From Diphasiastrum complanatum (lineage: Eukaryota > Streptophyta > Lycopodiopsida > Lycopodiales > Lycopodiaceae), in contig CM055092.1 in the NCBI GenBank assembly GCA_029204225.1, positions 80,792,778-80,856,777 on the forward strand: a stretch of 64,000 bases of DNA, in the 5' to 3' direction. The first letter of the stretch is position 1, and each line of letters opens with the position of its first letter. The notes below the pieces were generated by a model. It was not told where the DNA came from. It saw only the letters and a list, made by a program, of their open reading frames with translations, and ran no database searches. Shown in pieces: positions 44,901 through 58,100 of the stretch. The position numbers were made by a program, and so were the translations under genes.

Positions 44901-46423
44901 TTTCTACAAGAGGGTCATCTAACCATCTCTCTCTTCTCTTTGAGAATATATTGTGTTAATGAATAGTCTTGATTCTGGATTCCTACACGCGATTTGAAGT
45001 TCGCTTTTGTCAGCCGTATTTGCTAAACTGGAGATGACTCTGAGCTTTAAGTTCTACTGATCATTGGTAGTTACGTTCTTTTATTGAGTATAGGACAAGA
45101 ATCCGATGAATCATAGTTCAGATTCTAGTTATACTTGATCGTTTAAAAGAAGAATTACCCGCATGATCAAAAGATCGGAAAAGGTATTTATTTATATTTT
45201 GATAGCAATCTCCTCAGAGAGGAAGTTATCCTTGATGGAGATTGAGTTATAGTAAGCATTTGGCTACCAGTTATAGCTCGTGCGTGCTTACGTATAGTCT
45301 TAAACCTATATCACCCATCGCGGTTGAGACTCGGATGATCAAGTTTCAGAAAGTGGCGGATTTCCTACACGATATGCAGGAAATGCTACGGATTGCACGT
45401 AAAAATGTCCAAAGTGCCCCGGATAGGGATTGACATTATGCAAATCTGAAAAGATTACCGAGAGACTTCCAAGTGGGAGACAGGGTATATTTGAAATATC
45501 GATGGATTCAAGTGTAATGCGTACCGGCTAGCATTACTAATCGTCCTCTAGATATAGAGGACTGTTTAAGATCTTGAACAAAATCGGATCCTTAGCTTAC
45601 CAATCGGAACACCCGAATGGATCTCAAGTGCATCCCGTATTTCACGTAAGCCATCTCTGAAAGAGTCTACGTGAAGGAGAGCATCTTGGATCTGGAGATC
45701 GATTGGACTTGTTGGATGAATCATCGAATGTGTCTCCACTTGAACCCAGAAAGATCTTGGATACAAGAACTAAATGATTTTGAAACCGTATAGTTACCAA
45801 GCATCTGGTTCGATGGAAGGGATGTACAGACGATGACGATTCTTGGAAACCTTAAGGATGAACTTTCCCAGTTTTAAGTTCTGAAGACAGAACTTGAATA
45901 AGGGGGGAAGAATGCCATGCCCATGACTAGTCTTGGGTAGCGTGTCCACGCTAGGGACCGGTAGACCGACAACCCATAAGTTAATTGTGACTATAAGGGA
46001 TTTGGGGCCCTTATGTGTACATGGTCATAATTAATGGGTGTAGGCCTAAAACACTTGATGGTGGATTTGTATGGGTCTATCAGAGAGTCATTGGGGAACT
46101 GGATGACGTGGCCCAGATAGGCTGCAGAGGTGTCCAGTGAGGTGTCACAGTGCACTACTAGTGGTGCATGGGCCTTGGAGGGTATAGGTATACCTATTGG
46201 GCTCTCACTAGTGTATGCTTGATTGCATGACCGGTGGCAGGATGTTGTTGGTGTGATGCCTCATTCCTCTCTGAGTGATTGATCCATAGCTTGGGGGCTA
46301 GATCCGTTCGATCTAGGTTTGGTTGGGTTGGTTTGTCCACCATCAGGTTCCCTTGTGTTGCTTGTGATTGGCATGCTTAGAATAGGATCCTTGGATTGTG
46401 GACTATATACTCGTGGTCCTCCT

Positions 46424-46454
<31 letters not shown>

Positions 46455-49117
46455 GGGGGGGGGGGGGGGGGGGGGGGGCTCATAGCTTCCTACACATGCT
46501 CCTCAGCACCATCATCATCATCATCATCAACATCATCCCCGGCCTCTAAGGCCTCGTCAGAAGGAAACCCATGGCTCTGATCCTCACTCTCCTTAGTCAC
46601 CTCGATAGAGCTACTGAAGCTACTCTCTAAATGCTGCTGAGCAAGGGTAGCCTAAACCCCTCGACGCCTGAGCCCCTCGCGATGCAGCCGAGTCACAGGT
46701 CCTGCCCATAGTGTACTACATCGACAACACTCCTTATCTGTCTTTGAATAATATTGGAGATGTTCTTAGTCTAAGGGAGGATGAAATTTTGTCAATATTA
46801 TCTAATTTCATTGTAGAATTATCAGATTTCATAGACGTCGAGTCTGATGACCTCTTATATCAATATTTGGAATTCACTCTAGACATTGCAGTCTATTACT
46901 AGTTAGAGACTGAAGTATATAGTATAAATGGCATCCTAAACTATGAATCTGCACTTGTTTTTTACTATGACAGATTCCAAATGGCAAAAGAACCTCAAAT
47001 TTTTTCAAATGTGGTGGCTATGTGTACGAACTCTGCATGATATTCCGTGACAAAATTGAAATGTTGATCAAAAGCCAATCGCACCTATACTTTGCAACAG
47101 TATGGACGAATCACGAATGTAAGCCTTCACCACAAAATTGTAAAAATCTGCAATCGACGTCTACAATAATGGTAAACATTTCGTACATAGCAATTTTCTA
47201 GCACCCACTTCTAAGCTCAATTGCTGCTTTTGATCCATTAATCATGCTCCGGATTCTTGTGTGAATGAAGCTTGTTGTAGTGAATGGCACAATTCAGAGG
47301 AAATTTAAAATCTAATTGTGAACTCATGAATTACATCATTGCAACTTGTTATGATCATAGTATGAGAAAGAGATTGTAGTTAACAATCACTTGTCTTCTT
47401 GACCGTGTGAGTTTGCACGACTACCCAATCTTGTGATCTGATTTTCACAACTCTGTAAGAACGCCTTGTGCTATGCCACAACTACCACAAATTTTAGGAC
47501 GAATACCAAAAAGTGAGTCGCCAACACTAGGAGCCAATGATAGCTACTTCATGGAAACTTTTGGTTGATAAATAGGAGAGAGGGAACACGCTACTCTATT
47601 TACAGTTATTATTTCCTTGATGGTGAGGGTTTGGGAATGGTAGCATGCGAGTGCAATGACTTGATATAGCAAAGACTAGTTGTTACGGCCCTAATGGGGG
47701 TTTGTACCATTAGGGGTTGTCTTGGACGTAGGGGCCAGGCCTAATCTGGATAGTAGTTGAGTAGGACCATGGGGTCATACCCGCATGCGGTATAGGTATG
47801 TGTGTTGCATCCTAGCATGGGATAGGATGTACATGCACTGTGCTTATGCATGGGTCTTGACTATTATGGGTTAGGGGTACCTACATGCAGTGGACATGCA
47901 TGGGGGATTGGCATGATCAGTTAGAGTACTTCCATGTGGATTCAGTGCATGGGCAGGTGGGGTTGGCTATATCTCTATATATACCCTCACCAGTGTCTAT
48001 GAGGATCATAGAAGAGTTTGTGGCCATTATGCTGTCAGTCGGTGAAGCGCTCTTCCTGTGGCTTGCCTTTCTCCTGGATTGCTCGGGGGCTAGATCGGAT
48101 GGTCTAGGTTTGGTTGGGACGGTTTCATCTACTGCAATCCTCCCTTTGATGTTCTAGGAAGCTCTATCTCGGTTGGGAGTCCTGGGGGACGTTTTATTGG
48201 TATCAGAGCAACCAATCGGAGTTATGGAGCAGCTTGGTGTGGACCAGCTTGGGGTGGAATTGTGTCAATGTAAATCCGGGAAAATTCGGTAAATAGATGG
48301 TCTTCCAAGTAGGTATTCTGCCTTATTTTGGTTGGATCAATTTGATAGGATTTTTAGCATTGTTTGCGTGATTTCAATTCCCCATTTTGATCATGAAATG
48401 GTGGTTTCTGGTTTTTGTGTTCCAGTTTTTAGTTTTGGTGCAAATTAATGGTTGCATGTGGTTTCGGAATCTTGCTTTTCGGTGGAAGATAGGTTGAAAC
48501 TACTGCAAATTGATTTGTAAATAACTATGCTTGGTATGGAATGGAATGGGTTTGGAGTTCATGTAATGGCATGCATGTAGATTTATGCTCTGAATTCTAC
48601 AGATTATGTATAATTCTGCAATCTGTGAGTTCTGGTAAACCTAAAAGTTCCTAGAGAAACCAAGGAAAGATGTGGAACAAGTTAAAACCAGACATTGACT
48701 ACCAAAGTTTCATGAGACCGCCTTCTATTGTAGGTTTTTCACTTTCTTACTGAGCATGCAAAACTAATTGTGTTGAAGAAGCTAATTAGGGCATTGCATG
48801 TGTAAAAAAGAACTATAAAGAAACTGATATTGCAGTAAGGAAACATCCGAGAGATAACTTCTGGACCGTAATAGGTGATCTGCCCTTGTTGTATGGGTTA
48901 ATCCAGAACCTTCAAGACCTAAGGGGGATGGAAAACGTGTTGCCATTGTGAACTGTAGCTGCCATTTTCTTGGGGAGTCCGCTCAGAACCTGCATGTGCC
49001 AAAAAACCAAAAACTTTGGCTGCTGTCCAGCGCTGTGGAGGAAGTGGCTGGGTGGCCGAAGTCTGGCCTGTCAGCGCGCGTGGGGATGGGGCGATCCCAT
49101 ACCCGGATCCTCTCTCC

Positions 49118-49158
<41 letters not shown>

Positions 49159-52100
49159 GAGGCAGCTATGGCGGATTTTCTGTGCTGCTAGCAGATCGCG
49201 AGGGCCAGGCCTCAGGTGAGGTGGGACGATTGAGAGAAAAAAGGGAGGGGGCGCTGTTTTGTAAGAGGTGCGGACCCTTTGGCATGCATGGAATTTTTTT
49301 GAGATCGGCATCCAAAATTGGTTTTTGGTTGAGGGCTACGTTTTGCTTTTTCACCGGATATGGGTATTGCATGACCAGCATATTTGGTGGAGTGGAAAAA
49401 ACTTAGTTTTGTGGTTTTATGGGTTCGTGGTGTGTCCCATGCACTCATTGTGAACCGGTTTGGTGCACGGTCTTCACTTGGTTCACGCTTGAGATTGGGG
49501 TTATTGGCAAGTTTCGCCGATATGGAACCACCATTGCTTGGTAATGAAACCTCATCACCTGTTCGAAGGATGGAAAGTCCTAGAATGTGTTCGTCTGTAT
49601 TGCTGGTGATTATGAGCGGGCATAACTCAAAGTCCACCAGAGCAATGACAGCGGATGGAATAGTGATGTTCTATTAACTAGAAACTTGGTTGGGAAACAA
49701 GTTGTTTGTTTTCTTGTTTGATTCTGTTTTTCCCCTTATTTTGCAAAAGGATTTGTGCAGTTACTGTATGGACTTCATTTTTTGTGGAGCAATTGAGTGG
49801 CCTTCGTGCGTATGAAAGTTGTATTAGAGTTTGAACTGCAAGCTATTAGTAACAACTAATTAACTAAGTGCAATTCAATGACTGTATTACAATTTGTGCG
49901 CTGGTATGGGTCTGGACATAAAACAAATTTTTTCGGTCCTCTTGTTTCTAGAAGGGACAGCTTCCTTTGAGTGAGGGAAATTCCTTGGAGACAGGCAAAA
50001 AAGAGACTAAATTCCTTGTGGAATTTCTATTGTCCGAAGTGAATATTTGTTTTTTGATTGCTTTTTTGGGCAATCGTGAATAAGTGACTAGGGTCCAAAC
50101 TTTCACGAAAATTTGACCAAGGTACCGGTCAAAAAGGCCCAAGCTTTAGAATAAATTTAAGTCCAAATGAATGAGGTGAAAAAAGAACAATAGAACCGTA
50201 AATTCTCTAATATGGATTCTTAAGTTACCTGAATCATTTATTGAATCTTGAGATTGTGAGCGAATCTCTAAAGATTTTGTGAGTTCCAATGAAATCAATT
50301 GATTTTTGGATTGTTGATCGGAAAGTGGACGGTCATCTTGGAGGAAGAACCTGTGGTATGGGACGCAGGCGATTCCAAAGAGATGATTTGAAACTAACTG
50401 ATCAGTGTGACCATAGTAAAGCTTGTATGACTTGAGAGATGCCAATTGCTATGGGTCACAAGAGGGTTTTAGGAATTGTTGAGGTATTGGTCATGACCCC
50501 TTTGTGGATATCTCAAATCGCAAAATAGGGAACCCTGAGTGCTATCTTATATATTTGAAAATTTCTTGTTTTTGAATCTAACAACCCGATTTCATGTAAT
50601 TCCTTGGAAGGTAAAGTATCTACCTGAGTTCCTTGGATGATAGTGCATGAAAGGTTAAATAATTTTCCATAGACTAACAATGGTATTCATGGATAACTAA
50701 TTGGGAACAATTCATTGATCCATGTGCGAATCCTTTTCTAATCTATTCAAGTCGGTTTCCCAAGAGGTAATGGTTTCTATTATCAAAGATGAATACCTTT
50801 GGATAAGTTGTTATGCTAGTATGTTGGGTCATTAACTGTCTTGGAGTCAGTTGATGCAACATTTGCTATCGACTTGTCCGGTTCAGTGGGATCTTCAGTA
50901 AGACTTCTCCTATACTGTATCTGGTGTGATATGACTTTATTAGAAACTTGTGGAGTTTCCTGTTAAAAGGGGGGGAAGTAATTGATAGGAAGTTGCCTGG
51001 GGAAAAACATCTATATTATTGATTCTAGATTGAATCCATAATGTATATAGATAAAGGACTTGGTTTTGAATCAGAATTGATAGGATATTATGGATGCTGT
51101 TAGAATCTTCTAAGGATTGTTAAGAAATCCAGTTAGAAGATATATGGGAAAGTTTTTTAAGTAATTCTTGTGAAATAGGAAGTCACTGATTATGAACCAG
51201 TCAGGTTGGTATTAGGTGATCCTATTACAAGAAAGAGTTGTTTAGGTGGTTCCTTGTTGGTTTGATCAACTTGAGTTGTGAGAACTAAGAGTTGATGCAA
51301 AGAAAGAATTTTTTGGCAAATGATATATTGTTTTGGGAATAAATCTCTGATTGAGATTTTGGTTTTTCATACAAGGAAAAAGCACTTTTTGAGAGATAGT
51401 CTCTCTCATCATAACTGGGTTACAGGATTCTCAGTTAGGCATCTAATATATACAGATTGGGTATGGTCTGTGGAGATATGCTATGTAATGATTCATAGTG
51501 GGATCATGTGTTTTTGCGCAAATTCTTAATCCTGTGGATTCACTATGAGATCATTGGACTGAGTTTATTTGCATGCATAAACTAGTCAGGAAACATAGAC
51601 ATATTGTTGAGAAGTGTCTTATGACAATTTCTCTCTTGGTGCATAGATTTGGTACAGAGGATTTTCTTTTGGCCAAAGTTAATACCTTTCATAGAATCTT
51701 ATGTGTTGAATTGATAACAGTGCCAGTGGAGTAATGCTGATTGCGTGAAGGCTGGTAGGCTGTTGCATCCATTAGATAATCCTATTAAATGATGGGATAG
51801 TATCTTGATGGATTTTGTAGTTGGTTTACCGTGTACGGATGAACAAGAATGGTGCAATTTGGGTCATAGTTGACCGGTTAACTAAATTGGTTATGTTTAT
51901 TCCGGTAAAGACTATAGTGTAAGCGTTTGAGTTATTGGACAAGTCTACAAAAAATCTTTATCTGTTGATATTGTACATAAGTTGTATTGCTTGTAAGTCA
52001 TAGCCATTATGAGTTATTTTGTGACTCAGGTAATGGGTGATTTACATAAGATATGTGGAACTTTTGGTTCTAATTATTTTTGTTTGAAAATAAATCAACC

Positions 52101-55100
52101 TGGAAACTCAATTGGAGTTGGATAATTGGTGGAACCAAAAGCCCATGGCTTCATTAATGAAGTTAATTGATCTTAAGTTATTTTAGATCAGAACTTAAGA
52201 GAATTGAGATCTAGATGTATTCTGGATGGAACTTTGACTTATTGACATTGTATAGAGAGTAGGTTCGCATAAATCGGGAACTTTTCTAGTGGAAAGGATT
52301 TTTGTGGAGCAACTCTCATGTCTTTAAGAGTAGTTACATTCACGTTCTCTTATTTTCAAGTATAGAATAAGAATCCGGTGAATAATGATTGACGAATCAT
52401 AGTTCAGGTTCCAGTCTATATTTGACTTTCAAGAGAGGGTAATGTGACTGGCAAGGTTGGATGATTTGTGCATCAGTATCCTTATGGCAATCTCGTTGGA
52501 TAAGGTATCTTCCATTGATTGAGTTATTAGTTGTAAGTATTTGGCTATTATATATAGTGCGTTTATGCTTATGTATGGATTTCAACATGGATCTCTGATA
52601 ACGGTTGAAACTGAGTCGATTAAAGTTCAGAAAGTAGCGGATTTCTTGTGTGAAATGCAAGAAATGTTACAGTTAGCATGTGAAAATGTTCTAAGTGCCC
52701 AAGATCGGGTAAGACATTTTGCTAATATGAAAAGATCGCCTCGAGAGTTTCAAGTTGGAGATTGGGTGTATCTTAGAATTCTGAAGGATTCTAAGGTAAT
52801 GAGTACTGGGAAAGCATTATTACCAGAGGGAATCAAGTCTCATTCCATGTTCCATGTTAATCGTCTAGAGATGAGTTCACATGTGAGGGATTACCTTGGT
52901 TCTGGTAAAAGTCTAGATTCATTTGAAGACTTATCTGAAAGGATTCCTTTAGAGCCTGAAAAGATTCTTGATACAAGATCCAAGCGATTGCGTAATCGGG
53001 AGGTTATTGGGCATCTGGTTCGTTGGAAAGGATATTCTGAGGATGAGGTTTCATAGGAACTAGAAGGTAATCTAATTTTCCCAGACTTTGAGTTCTGAGG
53101 ACAGAACTAAGGGGGGAAGTATGTTACGGCCCTAATGGGGGTTTGTACCATTAGGGGCTGTCTTGGACGTAGGGGCCAGGCCTAATCTGGATAGTAGTTG
53201 AGTAGGACCATGGGGTCATACCCGCATGCGGTGTAGGTATGTGTGTTGCATCCTAGTATGGGATGGGATGTACATGCACTGTGCTTATGCATGGGTCTTG
53301 ACTATTATGGGTTAGGGGTACCTACATGCAGTGGACATGCATGGGGGATTGGCATGATCAGTTAGAGTACTTCCATGTGGATTCAGTGCATGGGCAGGTG
53401 GGGTTGGCTATATCTCTATATATAGCCTCACCGGTGTCTATGAGGATCATAGAAGAGTCTGTGGCCATTACGCTGTCAGTCGGTGAAGCGCTCTTCCTGT
53501 GGCTTGCCTTTCTCCTGGATTGCTCGGGGGCTAGATTGGATGGTCTAGGTTTGGTTGGGACGGTTTCGTCTACTGCAATCCCCCCTTTGATGTTCTAGGA
53601 AGCTCTAGTCCTGGGGGACGTTTTACTAGTACCAATAGCTATGTCAGCGAAACTATTCCATGTGAGATGCTCTGATTGAGATAAAAATTTCATTCAAGGA
53701 TTCATCACTCTAAGTTGACTCTTATTGGGAATATATACTTGGTTGGCCATTAATGGATAAATGGGAGTCTACCCTTGGCCTTGTTTGTCTGTGTAATCAA
53801 GGTGGAAGAGAGTGAACTCATCCATTTCTCTAGCACAAGAATATAGCGCATCTCTAGCCCAGAAATAGTAGAATTTGACACTCTTGTTCTCCAAATTTTA
53901 TTGCCCTCTTTTGATCTTGTCCATTAGCGATCATAATGGCCGATAGTCAAACTTCTCCATCTACTTAAAATTTTGGCCTCATCTTGCAGCAAATTTGGTA
54001 AGGAATGGTTAGCCTTCAATCTACAATCCAGTGGGAAGATGTGCAAATTCATCAGCTACTTACTCAGTTGCTAGTTTCTTAGTTTCGTTTCTATGAAAAT
54101 TTTACACTTGCAGCTATATGTAGCATCAAATCTGAAGATTCAAACAACGGGAAGAAGTTAGCAAACACACTGTGCTGAAAATTTCACATACTCAGAACCA
54201 TTTACCTGTAATGGTAGCCAAAACTTCCTGCTGAGTGAAAAATCTGCTTTTTTCAGTGGCAGTTATATCTTCCTGGATACATTTCTCTAGAAGAGAGTAA
54301 GAAATTATGAGTATTTTCCTTCATGTACATTTTTACTAGTTTCCACTTGTTCTCCTTCATCGTAACTGCTGCAAGTTATGATTAAAAAATGAATGAATTA
54401 AGACTTCAGCCCCACCACTTCATTGGCCCTGAGAATGACCATGGTTTTACTGGAAGAAGCTAGAGAGAGACAAAAACATAATACATCTAGGACTGGCATG
54501 TATTTCTGAAACCTGATTTTGAGAGTTAGTGAATATCTTGGATGAAAAGAGGATTATTTGATTTTGAGGTACAGCAAAAAGTTTTTTTCCTACCAAACTC
54601 ATTGACTCAAAAAGCTTTCACTTTTTCTTGAAACTTAAAGAACTAGGTCCAAAATGTTTCTCAAGGGTCTAGCATTTAAGACAAACAACACGCGTTACTA
54701 AAAATTAAATATCTTGATTGGAAAACAAATGGTATGTATATAATCAAAGCTTTTTTCAGCTCTTTAGCTCACCTCTAGCCTGAAGCATCTGGATTGCTCT
54801 GCCACCAGTTGTCCCCGCACAGACTGCAATTCCTGTCAACCAACCACATAAGGATAATAAATATGAAAATATTTCAAATTTTAGGGTTCCGCTTCTCAAC
54901 AAGAGACAGAGAACCCTTTTGCCATTATATTAAAGGCGCTTCTTTTTAGGATAAAGAGCAGAATTCCAGAAAGCCAATCAGAGATATGAAAAAGGAATCT
55001 GAACTGATTCCTCAAAGTAAACAAACAAGGTTAGATGGTTTGAAGAAGTTTGTAATATGCAATGAGAAATACTTTGATCATGCATAGCATAATGATGAAA

Positions 55101-58100
55101 CTTTGCATGATGCTTACAAATATTTCACTATACAAATCCATACTCGACCTTGGCTAAATCAGATGAAGTCGAAAGAGCAGCCACAAGTTCTTGCTTCAAC
55201 CTCATAATCTCCCCCTGAGCCGCTACGATGGTTTTCTCTAGTTCCTTATTTGCTTGTAATGCAGTAGAAAGTCTTTCTTCACTTGCAATATAGTTGTCAT
55301 TTGCCTAGCAACACATTTGCAAGATTCAATACAGCGAAAGCATCCAAAATCTGAAAATACAAGGTCATGCAGCAACTGCAAAACAATATTACTGCTGATT
55401 CGAATCAAAACTAGTCAAAGGTACTTTGTTTGTTACAAGCACCTCTAACTGATTCTCATAATCAGCAGCCTCATCTGTTGATGTTTTATATACCGCCGAG
55501 GGTTGTGGAAGCACAAAGAAATCTGACACAGCAGATGATGCAGGATCGACATAATCCGTTGCCTCAATAAACACAGATTCTTTCTTTGACTTGAACCTTG
55601 TTTTGAAAATGTGCAACTGCATAAGCAATTCGCAGCAATGTTTTGATTATCCTCAGATGTTAAGCCTAGAAAAATCTCATCAACCTGAACCTAAGATCAT
55701 AGTTTCAGGAAAAAAAATAGAATGCCAGACCAAAACGCAAACCTCATTACTGTACTGTCCATTGTAGCCACCAAATGCAACAATAGCCTCTTCACCATTC
55801 ACAGTAGTAGTTAGCACGCTCAAGCCCTGCAGAATATTGCAACATTATCATATCCGTGATTTCTTATACCAATATTGGTTGATTTTCTTGAAATATCATA
55901 GAAAATTTCACCTGGTTACAACCTACACGGTTCATTAAGGGCGGAGGAGGGGGCACTTTTATGTGCGATTTATACGTAGTGCCTTGGGCTCCAGGCTGTG
56001 GCTTGTTATTTTATATAATACCTTCTGCTCCAAGCAACTAGGACCCTGTTTGACATGACCATGTACATACTTTACGACATGCTACTGAGGGAAACACAGG
56101 TGTCAATGTACATGGGGATGTTTTTCATTTTTGGTTCTGGTGTAGGAAATCAAAGTGCCAAGATCCTTCTAACATTCAATCTCCATATACAAGAAGAAGA
56201 AAAAGAGGAAGAAGAAGAAGAGGGAGAGGGTTAGGCACCCTCAAGGAGAGAGAAAGTAGTAGCAATGCTTGAAAGGGAATGAATTACAAATGAACAATGA
56301 GTATATATAAATAGGCCTTCCAAGGGCCTAGACTCTTCCAAACTCTAAGTTCTAGAACCTTCCAAACCCACTATTAATTATATGGCACTCCCAAAAGTCA
56401 AGATAGGGTCCCTTAACATAATTAGACTTTACTTGGACCCACGAGTTACCACTAGACCAAAATTGGGTCCAACTTAACTAAAACTAGCTTAAAATGGTCT
56501 AAGTAATAAACCTACCCCATGGTTACACAAGTCTCGACCTTTTGGGTCAAAGTAACTTATGGGAAACTAGCATTACCATTTATTATTTCCAACATCTGGC
56601 ACACTTGACAGATACACAGATATGTACAACGAAGGTTCTAGCATCAATATCCATTATTGCGGATGAAATTCCTACTTTCTTTGACCACCTTTGGCTAAGG
56701 CTTGTATTCACACATGTTTCTGCATACTCACGAGTTTCAAGCCATTATCCATGTTGTATCCATTGTCCAATCTCCAATCATTCATTCCAGTAACATTCCG
56801 AGTAACATGATTATTGAGCTCTCTTTATATACATGACAACATTCCAGCAGTACTACATCAGATATTCAACAACATGTGCCATGGCAGGTTCAATCTTAGC
56901 TGCACATGATATTGATTACTATGGTTCTTGGTACAGTCACATTAAAGTATCTTTTTAATATTTTATAGCTACATCCATATCTCAAGATTGGGTATCATAG
57001 CCTAGTATTCCTATTGATACAATGGGCTAGATTCATGTTTCATGCATGTCTATTGGGTTGGGTTGGTTTGGCATACATCGAGTTCTACTACCTTTACGTG
57101 ACACTCATGGGTTGTACGCACAGCATACCAAAACACTATGCAACTATGCTATGTAAAGTGGATCTAGTAGTAGGCTCTATAAAAGGCTGATGTCAAAGTA
57201 AAAAACAATGTTATCTTTATCTCCTCAAGTGCAGAGTATATATGAGATTGTTGTTTTAAGTAGATCAAAAAATCAAAAATGAAGGGATGACTACTTATTA
57301 GGGACAAGTCACAAACTTAAGGATTTGCATTGTTATAGGTAATGTCAATTAAGAAAAGAGGCTTGGAATTTTTCTTTTGGCAAAGGGATTATAGCAATCA
57401 TTTGTAAAGCATGCATCCAACACAAAACGATCATGTGCTGGTGGATGTTAGTTCGCATGTGAAGTGGCTGAATCAAACATTGATGTACGAGCACTTACCC
57501 GGATTTGGCTTATGTGGTGAATACTACAACAAAACTTCCAATTTAACTTTAGGTTCAAAATCAGAATTGTCATGCACTATGCATCAACTATGAGTGTATT
57601 ACAAAATCATGACTTTTACAACCTCTACTAGTCAAAAACTTTGGAAACACAAGAGGTGCACATGTAGTTACCTCACTAGCAATTGAAGTGCGTGTAGGTG
57701 CACTAGCTGCAATAGACCACTCCAAGGTGCCTAGATTTAGCACCAACATTTCCGGTATTCCTTTCCAAATGAACCAAAAACAGGTCAAGCTTAAAGGAGA
57801 ACTCGCTTTACATTTTTGTAACCGTACACACAGAATATGCCTAAAACTCATCATAGAAACTCATATACTAGAAGTTCCATGTTTTTGGAAACATGAGACT
57901 CAAAACCAAAAATGTGACCAAGGAGAGGATGACATTTCAAACTACTTTTATGTGATAGTGTCATAATAATAGAGACACCGAGTGAAAGGCCATACCGGTC
58001 TTATTGTCACCACCCCCTACAACATACCAATTGTCACCGATAATAACACCTGCATGCCCAGCACGCGGTGCGGGAAGTACACCAAATGGTGGAGGTTGGG

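Larger units (their letters stand above)
39127..44987 (+). mobile_element. Complete Ty1/copia element C with 5-bp TSD
   Basis: 5' LTR 39127-39559, primer-binding site 39560-39571, captured leader to about 40475, gag C-terminus, protease, integrase, RT, RNase H, polypurine tract at about 44534 and 3' LTR 44545-44987. CGCGA is duplicated at 39122-39126 and 44988-44992. The LTRs differ at roughly 8 positions plus two short indels in about 435 bp, so insertion is fairly recent. The coding part is defective: the gag N-terminus is missing, there is a gap between integrase and RT at about 42065-42110, a stop at 42966, a small deletion in RNase H near 44075 and a 441-bp insertion at 43263. It sits in the last ACBP intron, antisense to the gene. 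Confidence 0.95.
47681..53625 (+). mobile_element. Ty3/gypsy chromodomain element with both LTRs and TSD
   Basis: 5' LTR 47681-48196, primer-binding site TGGTATCAGAGC at 48198, polypurine tract (ctaaggggggaagta) before 3' LTR 53122-53625. CTAGT is duplicated at 47676-47680 and 53626-53630. LTRs are about 97% identical except for a 12-bp difference near the 3' end. The interior is badly eroded: no gag or RT is readable, a (CT)n tract lies at about 49120-49156, integrase-core traces (ILMDFVVGLP; VIVDRLTK-like; PVKT) appear at about 51800-51920, and only the integrase C-terminus with chromodomain is open. It lies in the last ACBP intron, antisense to the gene. Confidence 0.92.

Noticed and set aside
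47885-48157. 90-codon frame found in two near-identical copies (also at 53326-53598), at first sight a conserved small gene
   Set aside because: Both copies lie inside the paired LTRs of the gypsy element, so the conservation reflects LTR identity.
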